Made by a program: the position numbers and the translations under genes. From QHXM01 sp032160705 (GTDB taxonomy: Bacteria > Acidobacteriota > Blastocatellia > Pyrinomonadales > Pyrinomonadaceae), in assembly GCA_032160705.1 (NCBI GenBank), contig JAVHVE010000048.1:14777-78776 (forward strand): 64,000 bases of DNA, written 5' to 3'. The first letter of the stretch is position 1. The number at the start of each line of letters is the position of its first letter. Shown here in pieces: positions 51,027 to 59,549 of this stretch. Under the pieces are notes generated by a model that did not search any database, was not told the origin of the DNA, and saw only the letters and a program-made list of their open reading frames with translations.

Positions 51027-51194
51027 CGCGCAACCCGGCTTTAGTAACGTAAAACCAGACTTCGGGAACACGCAACCATGCTTTGGTTGCGCGCAACTTT
51101 GCTTTAGTAACACACAACCGGGCTTCGGGAGCGCGTTACCGCCCTTGAAAATTGCGTTACGGGCTGCGAGAATCGCGTTACGGAGCGCGAAAAC
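51027..51194. repeat. 21-bp degenerate tandem repeat array, 8 units
   Basis: Eight consecutive 21-bp units begin at 51027, 51048, 51069, 51090, 51111, 51132, 51153 and 51174. Units 1-5 follow CGCGCAACCCGGCTTTAGTAA-like sequence. Units 6-8 change to CGCGTTACgGgcnncGAAAA-like. The register is exact over 168 bases despite divergence. A frame stays open across it for 77 codons without a start, so coding is not supported. It lies in the 538-base gap before 51397. Confidence 0.8.
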
Positions 51195-51396
51195 CTCGCC
51201 TGTGGATTAGAGTTTGACGATTTTCCTCAGCAAAATAGCGTTTTCCGGTCGTTTGCCATAGTGGGCGCGGGTCAGGCAGGCGACAAACGATAAACAGAAC
51301 ACGCGCCTTTAACCTCAATCAGCGTCCTCGTGCCTCACCAGCACGGCCAACCTGACCATTAACCGTGCGCCACGCGCACAGAGAGGAATCCTTACC

Positions 51397-51759
51397 ATGC
51401 CTACAGGCCCAAAAGAAAACGAACTCAAGATGGAACGCATGCTCAACGCCTGGGAGACGCTTGCCACCGGCAAATCATTCGGCGGGATGACGCTCGCACA
51501 GTTTCAGGCGGCAGCCCAACCCGCACAGGCCGCACGCCAGCAGATAGAAGACCTCGAAGACCAACTCACGCAGGCGCTGGCCACACGCGACGCTGCCGAC
51601 GAAGCATTTCTGGCTAAAGCGCAACTCGTCATCAACGGCGTCCTGGCCGACCAGACCGAAGGAGCAGACAGCGCGCTCTATGAAGCAATGGGCTACACAC
51701 GCAAGAGCGAGCGCGGGAGCGGCCTGACACGCAAGAGCACGAAACCACCTTCACCGTAA
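51397..51759 (+). CDS. Hypothetical protein after the 21-bp array
   Basis: 120 residues, helical and soluble. It starts MPTGPKENELKMERMLNAWE behind GAGAGGA. A central coiled-coil-like part (QQIEDLEDQLTQALATRDAA) precedes the stretch LVINGVLADQTEGADSALYE and a basic C-terminal GYTRKSERGSGLTRKSTKPP. No family is recognised with certainty. The upstream non-coding array is the notable context. Confidence 0.65.
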   Translation: MPTGPKENELKMERMLNAWETLATGKSFGGMTLAQFQAAAQPAQAARQQIEDLEDQLTQALATRDAADEAFLAKAQLVINGVLADQTEGADSALYEAMGYTRKSERGSGLTRKSTKPPSP

Positions 51760-51774
51760 AAAGCTTCAATGTAA

Positions 51775-51843
51775 GGGCAGGGCTGTCCCTGCCCGTCTTC
51801 TTTTGATAATACACGAGCAGGGACAAGCCTTGCCCCTATAGTT
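51775..51843. repeat. GC-rich hairpin plus first copy of 29-bp direct repeat
   Basis: GGGCAGGGCtgTCCCTGCCC forms a stem near 51776. The direct-repeat copy 51815-51843 begins GAGCAGGGACAAGCCTTGCC and ends CCTATAGTT. It lies 42 bases before the secreted-protein gene and is repeated exactly after that gene. Confidence 0.8.
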
Positions 51844-51884
51844 TTAGTGGCTTTATAAAGTTTCGTTTGATGATGGAGGCATGT

Positions 51885-52484
51885 ATGTTATCTCCTAAGA
51901 GATTATTCCTGTTGGCGGCGTTGGTTGTTGCGGCGGCTTATCCGGCAATGGCTTCGACAATCCTGCATTCCGCTGTGCAAAGCGATGTGATCGGCATCGT
52001 TTTGGAAACGCCGAAGTCTGAATTGCACCTCGGTGGGACATTGATTAATAAAGCGCGCGTCTACGGACACAGAAGCGACTTACGGAAGCTGTTAGATAGT
52101 TCATGGAAAGATAAGAGTTTATTTTTCAATGGGGTCAATTGCGGCTGTCTGCTTGAAGGCAATGTGGGCGAATGTACGATTAGAGAGTCAGCCAAAGTCG
52201 AGGTTGGAGGCTTCGGCAATCTTCCGCCGGGTAAAATCATCATCGTCATTGACGATGCGGGTCAATTCGCCGATTCCTATAAGAGAAGTCATGATGCGAA
52301 AGTACGTTGGGGTGCGGAAGGAAGTCAAAACGAAAAATGCCTGACGAGTGAATTGTGCATTAACAGCAAAGGGGAAATTTCGTATGGCCTGGAATGCAAT
52401 GGACTCGGCTTTCAGGTTTCCACCTCAGGCGAGGTCAAGGTGACAGTCGGCGGCGTGACTTTTCCCGTTATCAAAGGCAATTGA
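51885..52484 (+). CDS. Secreted protein of unknown function flanked by direct repeats
   Basis: 199 residues. It starts at ATG 51885 (MLSPKRLFLLAALVVAAAYP) with GGAGG 5 bases upstream; the longer TTG start is rejected because ATG 51885 gives a clean signal peptide ending at AMA-S. The mature part has several Cys (NCGCLLEGNVGECTIRES, NEKCLTSELCINS, YGLECNG) and beta-rich stretches (GKIIIVIDDAGQFADSY). Paired Cys suggest disulfides. No family is recognised. A 29-bp direct repeat lies on each side (51815-51843 and 52557-52585). Confidence 0.7.
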   Translation: MLSPKRLFLLAALVVAAAYPAMASTILHSAVQSDVIGIVLETPKSELHLGGTLINKARVYGHRSDLRKLLDSSWKDKSLFFNGVNCGCLLEGNVGECTIRESAKVEVGGFGNLPPGKIIIVIDDAGQFADSYKRSHDAKVRWGAEGSQNEKCLTSELCINSKGEISYGLECNGLGFQVSTSGEVKVTVGGVTFPVIKGN

Positions 52485-52548
52485 AGTAGCTTTCTTCAGA
52501 CAGGTCATTCAACCAGACAACCCTTGGAGTCACTAACAAAACCGGAAT

Positions 52549-52585
52549 AACTATAGGAGCAGGGACAAGCCTTGCCCCTATAGTT
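52549..52585. repeat. Second copy of 29-bp direct repeat, inside a palindrome
   Basis: 52557-52585 repeats 51815-51843 exactly. Here it is preceded by AACTATAG, which pairs with its own CCTATAGTT end to make a longer palindrome. It lies after the secreted-protein gene. Confidence 0.8.
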
Positions 52586-52740
52586 AAAACAATCCTTCTT
52601 GGTGGGTGCGGCGCTTGTTCTGGCGTTCGGCGCGTTTGAAGGTGGCCGCGCCGTAGTGTGGGTCAACGCTCTCTGTCGCCACCTGCTCGCGCAGGATTTT
52701 GAATTTACGTGTTGCCCCATTCATGTATATTTCAGCAAGG

Positions 52741-54066
52741 ATGATAACTGTAAAGAAAGCAACACGCGATTTAGCGGGGCTGCTAACGATAGCCCTGGCG
52801 ACTCGCCTCTGGTGGGTCTGGTCGAGTGCCTGGACTGCGGGTGATACTGACGAATACCTGACGATGGCCAGAAACCTTGCCTTTCATCATGTTTTCAGCA
52901 TGAGTGATGGTACGGTTTCCCCTCCATTGCCAACGGCGGGTCGCCCTCCGCTTTATCCGGCTTTAATCGCCTTGCTATGGTGGACTAATTCGCCTCCTAT
53001 CTTAGCTGTGATGTTGCTACAGTCCCTCCTTGGCGCGGCGACAGTTGCGCTTGTTTATCTGATAGCGAGGGACAGTTTCAATCGTGCTGTTGCCGTGATC
53101 GCTGGTCTTGGGATGGCATTTGCTCCGATGACAGGCTATTTCACAGCCGTTGTTTTAACCGAGACATTGTTCACATTTTTGCTGACGCTGGGAGTCTTCC
53201 TCTGGGGACGCGAGAAGTCGCTGCTGGCCGGGCTTGCCTTCGGCTTAGCGGCGCTGACGCGACCGACGATTTTGCCTTTCATCATAATTTTGCCTTCACT
53301 CGCACTGTTGCCCTCATTGCGTCGGCAGTGGCGCACCTACTTGACCATCTCTCTTGCAGCGATTGCCTTCCCGGCAGTTTGGACTGTCCGCAATGCTGTG
53401 GTCCTCGGGGAGTTTTTGCCGATCAATGTCTCCGGCTGGGGTTCGCAGGTGCTGTGCGGCACAATCGAGACTGAGTTCGTTGGGATTAAGGTCTGGACTG
53501 GCAGCGAGTGGGCTCTGCTTGATCTTGACACCCACCCTTTACTCCAGGTTGATGCCGGATTAAGTGAGGCAGAACGAGAGCGTGTGTACTTGCGCCGGGG
53601 ACTCAAGCGTATTGCGGATAATCCCCTCCACTGGCTTGCGGTGCGAGCGGGGCAATATCCGAAGCTATTCTGGGACTCGGGCAATTACGTTCTAGGCTCT
53701 TCTAATATCCCTCTCCGCCAGGCGCTCGCAGAATCTCGCTTCCGGGTACTATTGGTCAAAGGGTCGTTCATCATTGGCAATTTAATTGTCCTTGTGATTG
53801 CCGCGCTGGGCTTCTATGCCGAGCGGAAGCGAATTCCCTCGCTTGTTCCCCTAATAGCTTTCCCGATCTTTCTTTTCTTCATCCATCTTCTAACGTGGAT
53901 TGAGTCAAGATACACTTTGCCGATAATGCCTATGGTCGCAATCTTTTTCGCAGTCGGCTGGCAGCGGCTCACACAGAATACCAAACTCTGGATTAGCCGC
54001 AGGCGGTTGAAACAAACATCGCCATCCGAATGTCGCAGCGAACACGGCGGGTCGTCCATTCGGTAG
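52741..54066 (+). CDS. GT39-like membrane glycosyltransferase
   Basis: 441 residues, polytopic, with about 10 membrane helices. It resembles the ArnT/PMT-type GT-C clade: the early loop AWTAGDTDEYLTMARNLAFH has the acidic D-T-D-E active-site pattern, followed by TAGRPPLYPALIALLWWTNS, GLGMAFAPMTGYFTAVVLTE and ALTRPTILPF. The start is ATG 52741; the longer frame adds only intergenic sequence. The C-terminus overlaps a convergent gene by about 74 bases. Donor and acceptor are unknown. Confidence 0.82.
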   Translation: MITVKKATRDLAGLLTIALATRLWWVWSSAWTAGDTDEYLTMARNLAFHHVFSMSDGTVSPPLPTAGRPPLYPALIALLWWTNSPPILAVMLLQSLLGAATVALVYLIARDSFNRAVAVIAGLGMAFAPMTGYFTAVVLTETLFTFLLTLGVFLWGREKSLLAGLAFGLAALTRPTILPFIIILPSLALLPSLRRQWRTYLTISLAAIAFPAVWTVRNAVVLGEFLPINVSGWGSQVLCGTIETEFVGIKVWTGSEWALLDLDTHPLLQVDAGLSEAERERVYLRRGLKRIADNPLHWLAVRAGQYPKLFWDSGNYVLGSSNIPLRQALAESRFRVLLVKGSFIIGNLIVLVIAALGFYAERKRIPSLVPLIAFPIFLFFIHLLTWIESRYTLPIMPMVAIFFAVGWQRLTQNTKLWISRRRLKQTSPSECRSEHGGSSIR

Positions 54067-54839
54067 GGCTTTTGAGGATTAGATAGTAGCTACCAAGCGG
54101 CAATGCGCGGCTGAAAGTAGCAGCGTGAACCTTTCCTGATTCGTAGAAAACTTTAAAAGGGTAGCCACTTTGAAACGCTTGAAGCTCGCTTGCAGGAATA
54201 ACATAAATGAGAACATCATTCCCCAAGCCGCCCTGCGCGGCGAAGCTGCCGCCAACTTGTCCACCGTCTGCGGCGATTGAGAATCCAAACCATCTGTACT
54301 GATTTGGAGAGAGTTCTACGAACTCTGGCACAATGGGCATAGTTGGAGGCGCGGCAGGGGTGTATGTCGGATATGAAGTAGGCTCAGGCGTGGGCGTAGA
54401 TCGCGTGCGGCGAGTCCGCACTGGCTCAAGCGTAGAATTAGGGAGAGGGTTTGGTTGAACGGTCGGTGCGGGCGTAAAACTAGCGCTTGGGCTAGTTGGT
54501 GTGGACTCAATCGGCGTGCTTAGTTCTTTGGCAATCGCCATCCCGATAATGATAAGAGCCGCGCCCACGACGCAAGATAGAATTGTAAGCAGGACAGGAT
54601 GCCTTTTCTTTTTCGGGACTGGCGCAGGAATCTGCGATGCGGACGGGCGGCGGTGCGGTGCGTGCAATCGGCTGTACTCGCGCGGCCTGTGTTGGCGCAG
54701 ATTGAGTCGGCGCGGGAAGTGAAGCGGTCTTAACGACCATCTTTTCTGAATCCTGCTCATCGTCAAGCAGAGCGCCATCATACAAACAGAATGTGATGTC
54801 GAGTCCATAGACGCGATTGCATTGCGGGCATTCTCTCAT
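53993..54839 (-). pseudogene. Zinc-ribbon membrane protein gene with a frameshift
   Basis: Two overlapping frames together make one plausible protein. Frame 1 (ATG 54839) encodes the zinc ribbon MRECPQCNRVYGLDITFCLY and a Pro/Ala linker, then loses sense after ASPEKEK. Frame 2 carries VPKKKRHPVLLTILSCVVGA, a membrane helix, a Ser/Thr/Pro-rich stalk and a beta-rich C-terminal domain (YRWFGFSIAADGGQVGGSFA, RALPLGSYYLILKSP). The shift is +1 (or -2) near an A-rich run, CCGAAAAAGAAAAGG, about 54590-54620. Either a sequencing or assembly indel, a decayed gene, or programmed slippage. The zinc ribbon resembles that of the protein at 13115-14749. Confidence 0.65.
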
Positions 54840-54869
54840 TGGTTAAAGATATTTATTTTTCTCTGACAC

Positions 54870-55430
54870 TTAATCCAGCACATCAGCGACATTAACGCGC
54901 AAGTCGGCTACGCCGTGCGCCTGAACTTCTTCCCCTCGTTTGAAGGTCTGACTGGTCTGATAAACATCACCGGCAGGTTCGGTATAGAGTTCGATCTTTT
55001 CATCAGGCAAGTTGACAATCCACGCTTCCGGGATGCCCACCTTTGCGTAGAGCGGTATTTTGTAAGAGCGATCACTTTCAACTGTCGAATCCGCCACCTC
55101 AATTATGAGCAACACGTCGGCGGGCGTCGGATGCGAGTTCCTATAAAAATCGTCACGCCAGCGCACGAGCGCGATATCCGGCTGCGGCTCTGAGAAATCG
55201 TCAAGGCGAATCGGGTTTTGTGAGATCACAATGAGCTTGCCAGCAAATTTAAGAGTGAGTAGCTGGTGAAGGATTGTGACACATGCAGCGTGAGGACTGC
55301 CGATAGGTGACATCTCGTAAATCTCTCCTTCAAGCAATTCAAGACGGGCATCACTCCCGAAGATGCCCGCTCGACCCATGCGCTCATACTCGTCAACGCT
55401 GATCCAGTGTTTTGCTAACTGCCGTGACAT
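54870..55430 (-). CDS. Uma2 family endonuclease-like protein
   Basis: 186 residues with the PD-(D/E)xK-like fold common in cyanobacteria, Chloroflexota and Acidobacteriota. Typical stretches: ISVDEYERMGRAGIFGSDAR, LELLEGEIYEMSPIGSPHAA, QPDIALVRW and VLLIIEVADSTVESDRSYKI, with the D and E-x-K-like residues of the nuclease site near PDIALV and IIEVADST, and LYAKVGIPEAWIVNLPDEKI near the end. Substrate unknown. It follows the EF-G-like gene by 17 bases on the same strand. Confidence 0.88.
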   Translation of the reverse strand: MSRQLAKHWISVDEYERMGRAGIFGSDARLELLEGEIYEMSPIGSPHAACVTILHQLLTLKFAGKLIVISQNPIRLDDFSEPQPDIALVRWRDDFYRNSHPTPADVLLIIEVADSTVESDRSYKIPLYAKVGIPEAWIVNLPDEKIELYTEPAGDVYQTSQTFKRGEEVQAHGVADLRVNVADVLD

Positions 55431-55447
55431 GCTGCCTCGCTTCTTCG

Positions 55448-57553
55448 TTAGTCTTCCTCTTCCGCTCTGATTCTACCTTCAGCCCGTGCCTGCTCGACGA
55501 TCTTCTGCGCTATTTGTCCGGGCACTTGGTCGTAGTGTGAGAACTGCATGTGGTAAGACCCGCGCGCTGCCGTAATCGAATTCAGAGTTGATTGATAGTT
55601 GAGCATCTCGGACATTGGCACTTGCGCCTTGATGACCTGCTGGTTGCCGCGCATATCCATGCCATGCACGCGCCCACGACGCGAATTGAGATCGCCCATC
55701 AAATCGCCGCTGTATTCCTGTGGCGCGACCACCTCGACATCCATAATCGGCTCAAGCAAGGCGGGCTTGACCTTCTCCATTGCGGCGCGGAAGGCCTTTC
55801 GTCCGGCAGCGCGGAAACTATGCTCGTCCGAGTCAACTGTGTGATAGGAGCCGTCAACCAGCACCGCTTTGAAATCAATGAGCGGGTAGCCCGCGACAGC
55901 GCCATTAGTTGCCGCCTCGACGATGCCTTTCTCGATTGCCGGACGGAAATTCTGCGGCACGCTTCCCCCGAAGATTTTATCCTCGAAGACGAAGCCACTA
56001 CCGCGCGGCAAGGGCTCAAAGACGACTTTGCAATCGCCGAACTGCCCGCGCCCGCCCGTCTGCTTCTTGTGGCGACCCTGCACTTCGGCGCGTTGCGTGA
56101 TGGTTTCCTTGTAGGGGACTTTCGGCGGATGGAGAGCAACTTCGACGCTGTAACGCTTCTTGAGTTTGTCAATCACCGTCTCAACGTGAAGCTGGCCTGA
56201 GCCTGCCAGCAGGAATTCTTTGGTCTGCGCGTCGCGTGTGAACGAAAGCGCGGGGTCTTCTTCCAGAATCTTATGGAGCGCGACGCTAATCTTCTCTTCG
56301 TCCTGACGGGATTTCGGCTCGATGGCGAAGGCGATGGCCGCCTCCGGGTATTCAACGCCGTCGTAAACAACCGGCGCAGATTTGTCGCACAAGGTGTCGC
56401 CGGTCTGCGTGTCTTTCAGCTTGACGCAGGCAATGATGTCTCCGGCATGCGCTTCGTCAATCTTGTCGAGTTGCTTACCCTGCACAGAGTGGAGCGCGCC
56501 GAGGCGTTCCTGTGTACCGCGCTTGGAGTTGAAGACGTTGGCATCGGGCAGCACCTTGCCGCTGATGATGCGTAGGACGTTGATGCGTCCGGCAAATGGG
56601 TCTGCGATGGTGCGGAAGACGTAGGCTGAGAAGGGATCGCTGTCTGCATATTTGCGTGCGACGGACGCCTCGCCGTCACCATCCACGCTCGCCCGGCCAT
56701 GTTCGGCCTCATGCGCCGCAGGGTTCGGAACGTAATCAACAATGGCATCCAGCAGCGTGCTTAAGCCCACCAGCGTTGCAGATGAAACGGCGAAGACCGG
56801 ACAGAGTTTGCTCCGCTCAATCGCTTTCTTGATTCCCGGAATCACGTCTTCGTCGGGCAGCGTGCCCTCTTCAAAATACTTCTCCATCAACGAGTCGTCG
56901 GATTCTGCTACAAGCTCGACCAATCTTTCGCGTGTCTTGTCGAGCACGTCGCGCCCTTCTGTCGGCAGCTCAACTTCTTTGGCCTTGCCGTTAGCGTCAA
57001 ACTCGTAGGCCTTCATGTGGACAACATCCACCACGCCCCTGAAGTCTTTCTCTTTCCCGATGGGGAGCGTGAAGGGAATGATGGCGCGGCTGAAGACGTT
57101 CTGCGCGCTTTCTAAGGAAGCGCCGAAATTTGCATGCTCTTTGTCCAGCGCATTGATGACCATAATGCGCGGCAGCATAAACTCGTTGGCGTAAGCCCAG
57201 GTCTTCTCCGTCTGCACTTCAACACCCTTGACGGCGTGAACGACCACCAGGGCGCAGTCCGCCACGCGCAAGGCCGGGCGAGCGTGCGAGACGAACGCGG
57301 CATAACCGGGCGTGTCAATCAGGTTGATTTTTGTCTCCCTGTGCTCAAGGTGAGCGAGCGCGGTGTTGAGCGTCACTTTCCGCTCGATGGAATCTTCGTC
57401 GTGATCGGTTGTGGTTGTGCCTTCCTCAACCTTGCCCCAGCGTGGGGTTGCGCCCGAAATGTAAAGCAGGGAACTGACGAGCTGGGTTTTGCCTGCGTCG
57501 CCGTGCCCGATAACGGCAAGGTTGCGGATTAAGTCGGTCGGATAAGGTTTCAT
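55448..57553 (-). CDS. Elongation factor G paralogue (EF-G2-like)
   Basis: 701 residues, five-domain EF-G fold. G1 is GHGDAGKT (about 17-24) and G3 is DTPGYAAF. The G4 motif reads INALDKEHANF, with Ala in place of the usual Lys/Arg/Gln of NKxD, which may alter GTP specificity. Domain II is DPFSAYVFRTIADPFAGRIN, domain IV has GRGQFGDCKVVFEPLPRGSG, and domain V ends in ARGSYHMQFSHYDQVP. Such paralogues may serve in ribosome recycling, drug tolerance or stress. No tuf, rpsL or rpsG is nearby, so it is not the housekeeping copy. Confidence 0.9.
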   Translation of the reverse strand: MKPYPTDLIRNLAVIGHGDAGKTQLVSSLLYISGATPRWGKVEEGTTTTDHDEDSIERKVTLNTALAHLEHRETKINLIDTPGYAAFVSHARPALRVADCALVVVHAVKGVEVQTEKTWAYANEFMLPRIMVINALDKEHANFGASLESAQNVFSRAIIPFTLPIGKEKDFRGVVDVVHMKAYEFDANGKAKEVELPTEGRDVLDKTRERLVELVAESDDSLMEKYFEEGTLPDEDVIPGIKKAIERSKLCPVFAVSSATLVGLSTLLDAIVDYVPNPAAHEAEHGRASVDGDGEASVARKYADSDPFSAYVFRTIADPFAGRINVLRIISGKVLPDANVFNSKRGTQERLGALHSVQGKQLDKIDEAHAGDIIACVKLKDTQTGDTLCDKSAPVVYDGVEYPEAAIAFAIEPKSRQDEEKISVALHKILEEDPALSFTRDAQTKEFLLAGSGQLHVETVIDKLKKRYSVEVALHPPKVPYKETITQRAEVQGRHKKQTGGRGQFGDCKVVFEPLPRGSGFVFEDKIFGGSVPQNFRPAIEKGIVEAATNGAVAGYPLIDFKAVLVDGSYHTVDSDEHSFRAAGRKAFRAAMEKVKPALLEPIMDVEVVAPQEYSGDLMGDLNSRRGRVHGMDMRGNQQVIKAQVPMSEMLNYQSTLNSITAARGSYHMQFSHYDQVPGQIAQKIVEQARAEGRIRAEEED

Positions 57554-57906
57554 GGCTGTTAAAAAGGGTTTCCTTTCAGAGATTCATAATTGGAGAAGAA
57601 TAGCCATCCCCTGGCAGTTGAACACGCCATAAGATTCAGGCGGGGTGCGCTCCTTGTGTGAGACGGTAATTTATCCGAGCGAGGCGGGGAAAGGCAAGCG
57701 AGCAACAGGGGCAGGGTCGACCCATTCCAATACCAGAGGATTATTCACGCGCCTGATACGCAAGGACATAAATTAGAAGGGCGTCATTTTCGTGATGGTT
57801 CGCGTCGCTTCATGGATAGCTTCAGTCCTTCTCAGACAAGCCTTCGGTGCTGTATCGTCCATCTGAGATGATGCCAGCCTCCATTGATTGCTTTTGGGAG
57901 ATTGAG
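57554..57906. other. Intergenic region between divergent genes
   Basis: About 350 bases that should contain the promoters for the EF-G-like gene (minus) and the DCC-family gene (plus). I see no confident promoter pair, repeat or small gene. Confidence 0.4.
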
Positions 57907-58317
57907 ATGAATCAGGCAGCGCAATTAGAGGTCTATACGGACGGGCAATGCCCTTTGTGCAAGTGGATGCGCGAGAAAGTGTCGCGGCGCGACCGCTTTC
58001 ACCGGATCGAATGGCTGGATTACCGCGACCCGCAAGTCCAGAGCCAAACGCCATACAGTTTTCAGGAACTCGACGCCGAGATGCACGCGCGAAGGCTTGC
58101 TGATGGGCGCTGGTCTGCCGGATATCTTGCCTGGCTCGAAGTGCTGCGTGTGCTCCCGCGCTGGCGCTTCATCGCCCCACTGCTCTCCATCTGGCCGTTC
58201 ACCGCCCTGGGACGCGTCTTCTACGCCTGGCTCGCCACACGACGCTACAAACTCTTCGGCATCCCTCCACCCTGCGACGAGGGCGGCGTCTGCTCGTTAC
58301 ATAAAAGTGGGCAGTAG
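57907..58317 (+). CDS. DUF393/DCC-family thiol-disulfide protein
   Basis: 136 residues from ATG 57907. The DCC motif is VYTDGQCPLC, with Cys15 and Cys18 forming CxxC as in thioredoxin-like proteins of this family. Conserved FQELDAEMHARRLADGRWSA, YLAWLEVLRVLPRWRFIAPL and the C-terminal GIPPPCDEGGVCSLH follow. A hydrophobic stretch (FIAPLLSIWPFTALGRVFYA) suggests membrane association. The last three residues are within the start of a hairpin. Function unknown. Confidence 0.85.
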   Translation: MNQAAQLEVYTDGQCPLCKWMREKVSRRDRFHRIEWLDYRDPQVQSQTPYSFQELDAEMHARRLADGRWSAGYLAWLEVLRVLPRWRFIAPLLSIWPFTALGRVFYAWLATRRYKLFGIPPPCDEGGVCSLHKSGQ

Positions 58318-58440
58318 GCAATGGGCAGTTGGCAGTTAAGAACCTTCAGACAGAATCTCGTCTCTTAACTTTTAAGATTCCAGATTGCCAGCACTCAACG
58401 ACTGCCAACTGCCAACTGCCAACTGCCAACTGCCTACTGC
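58306..58440. repeat. Heptamer-word hairpin, GGCAGTT type (long right arm)
   Basis: The left arm has about 4 words (GTGGGCAGTAGGCAATGGGC) and the right arm at least 6 (CTGCCAACTGCCAACTGCCA). The arms are unequal, and the excess right-arm words are identical, as expected after recent slippage. A ~60-base centre separates them. Confidence 0.86.
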
Positions 58441-58624
58441 TCCCAGAGGCCACCTTTGCTCGCGCGGTCGCATCATAGAAGGCGCACGAAATTCCTGGCC
58501 GGACAAGGTCGGAGATGGCGCGCAGAGGTGAAAGAATTGAAAGCCTCCAGCGCGCTTTCCTGACACTGGATAGATAGCCAGCAGGGGCTTTCGGGCTTAA
58601 TCAGAAGGGAGCAATTCAGTAGCT

Positions 58625-59356
58625 ATGTTTAGCAAGAAAATGTTTTCAGTTTTCGCGGCCTTCGTACTTTTAATTGCCGCATCTTTGGGTGTAACCGCAA
58701 TGAGCGCCGCAGCGCCGGACAAAGGCGCGGACAAGGCGCGCGTCGAAGCGCCTTTGAACCTGGCGATTCTCGTGCAGGACGATCTGGTTTCGCGTGTGGG
58801 AAATGAACTCAAGGTCACAGGCGAATTTATCCGTTCGTTGCCCGCAGGCTCGCGAGTAATGGTCGCTTACATCAGAGCCGGGTCATTGCAGGTTCGACAG
58901 CCATTCACCGACGACCTTGAAAAAGCTGCCAAGTCTCTCAGACAGCCAGCCGGCAACACCGCCGTTGCGCCTTACAATCCTTACGTGGAAGTCATCGAGG
59001 CGCTGCGCCGTTTCGAAGATGGTGGAGCGAATCGCAACGCGCTGCTTTTGATCTCGGATGGTCTGGACACATCGCGCGGTTTCGACGTGAGTTCGGCAGG
59101 TAACACGATTGATCTGCTTCGTGCAGTCAAAGAAGCGCAGAAGAGAAACGTCGCCATCTATTCTTTCTATGCGCCGACCGCCGGATTGACGAGTTGGAAT
59201 CACACGGCGATTGGCTACGGCCAAAGCTCGCTTAATCGCCTGTCGAATGAAACGGGCGGACGAGCTTTCTTTCAGGGCACGAGCTTTGTGACGTTCAATT
59301 CGTACTTCGACCGTTTGCGCCAGACGCTGAACGACCAGTATGCGAAAGCGTACTGA
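58625..59356 (+). CDS. Secreted VWA-domain-like protein
   Basis: 243 residues. An N-terminal signal peptide (MFSVFAAFVLLIAASLGVTA) ends near MSAAA. A von Willebrand A-like fold follows: APLNLAILVQDDLVSRVGNE at the MIDAS strand, then the switch region NALLLISDGLDTSRGF and RNVAIYSFYAPTAGL. The first MIDAS motif DxSxS is replaced by QDDLV, so metal binding is uncertain. Probably periplasmic. A strong terminator follows. Confidence 0.78.
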   Translation: MFSKKMFSVFAAFVLLIAASLGVTAMSAAAPDKGADKARVEAPLNLAILVQDDLVSRVGNELKVTGEFIRSLPAGSRVMVAYIRAGSLQVRQPFTDDLEKAAKSLRQPAGNTAVAPYNPYVEVIEALRRFEDGGANRNALLLISDGLDTSRGFDVSSAGNTIDLLRAVKEAQKRNVAIYSFYAPTAGLTSWNHTAIGYGQSSLNRLSNETGGRAFFQGTSFVTFNSYFDRLRQTLNDQYAKAY

Positions 59357-59380
59357 GAAGGTCGCAACAACCACACAAAC

Positions 59381-59425
59381 GGCGAAGGCAGGAAGACGAG
59401 TTATCTCTTCCTGCCTTCGCCTTTT
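59381..59425 (+). terminator. Strong rho-independent terminator
   Basis: GGCGAAGGCAGGAAGA (59381-59396) pairs perfectly with TCTTCCTGCCTTCGCC (59406-59421), followed by TTTT. Confidence 0.85.
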
Positions 59426-59549
59426 CATTTCTTAGATCAATAAAACTTCTGGCGCTTCCGTGGCCTGCGATGGTAAATTATGCCTTCTCTGCTCTAACGG
59501 ATTGGCTTGAATAATTCAAGGAGGCTCTTAAAGGCTTCCGTTCCATGCC

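Noticed and set aside
50977..51210. 77-codon open frame across the 21-bp array
   Set aside because: No start codon. Absence of stops follows from 21 being a multiple of three, so it is not evidence of translation.
54507..54839. The zinc-ribbon frame alone as an intact 110-residue gene
   Set aside because: The region after ASPEKEK reads as noise, while another frame continues with a membrane helix and beta domain; a frameshifted gene explains it better.
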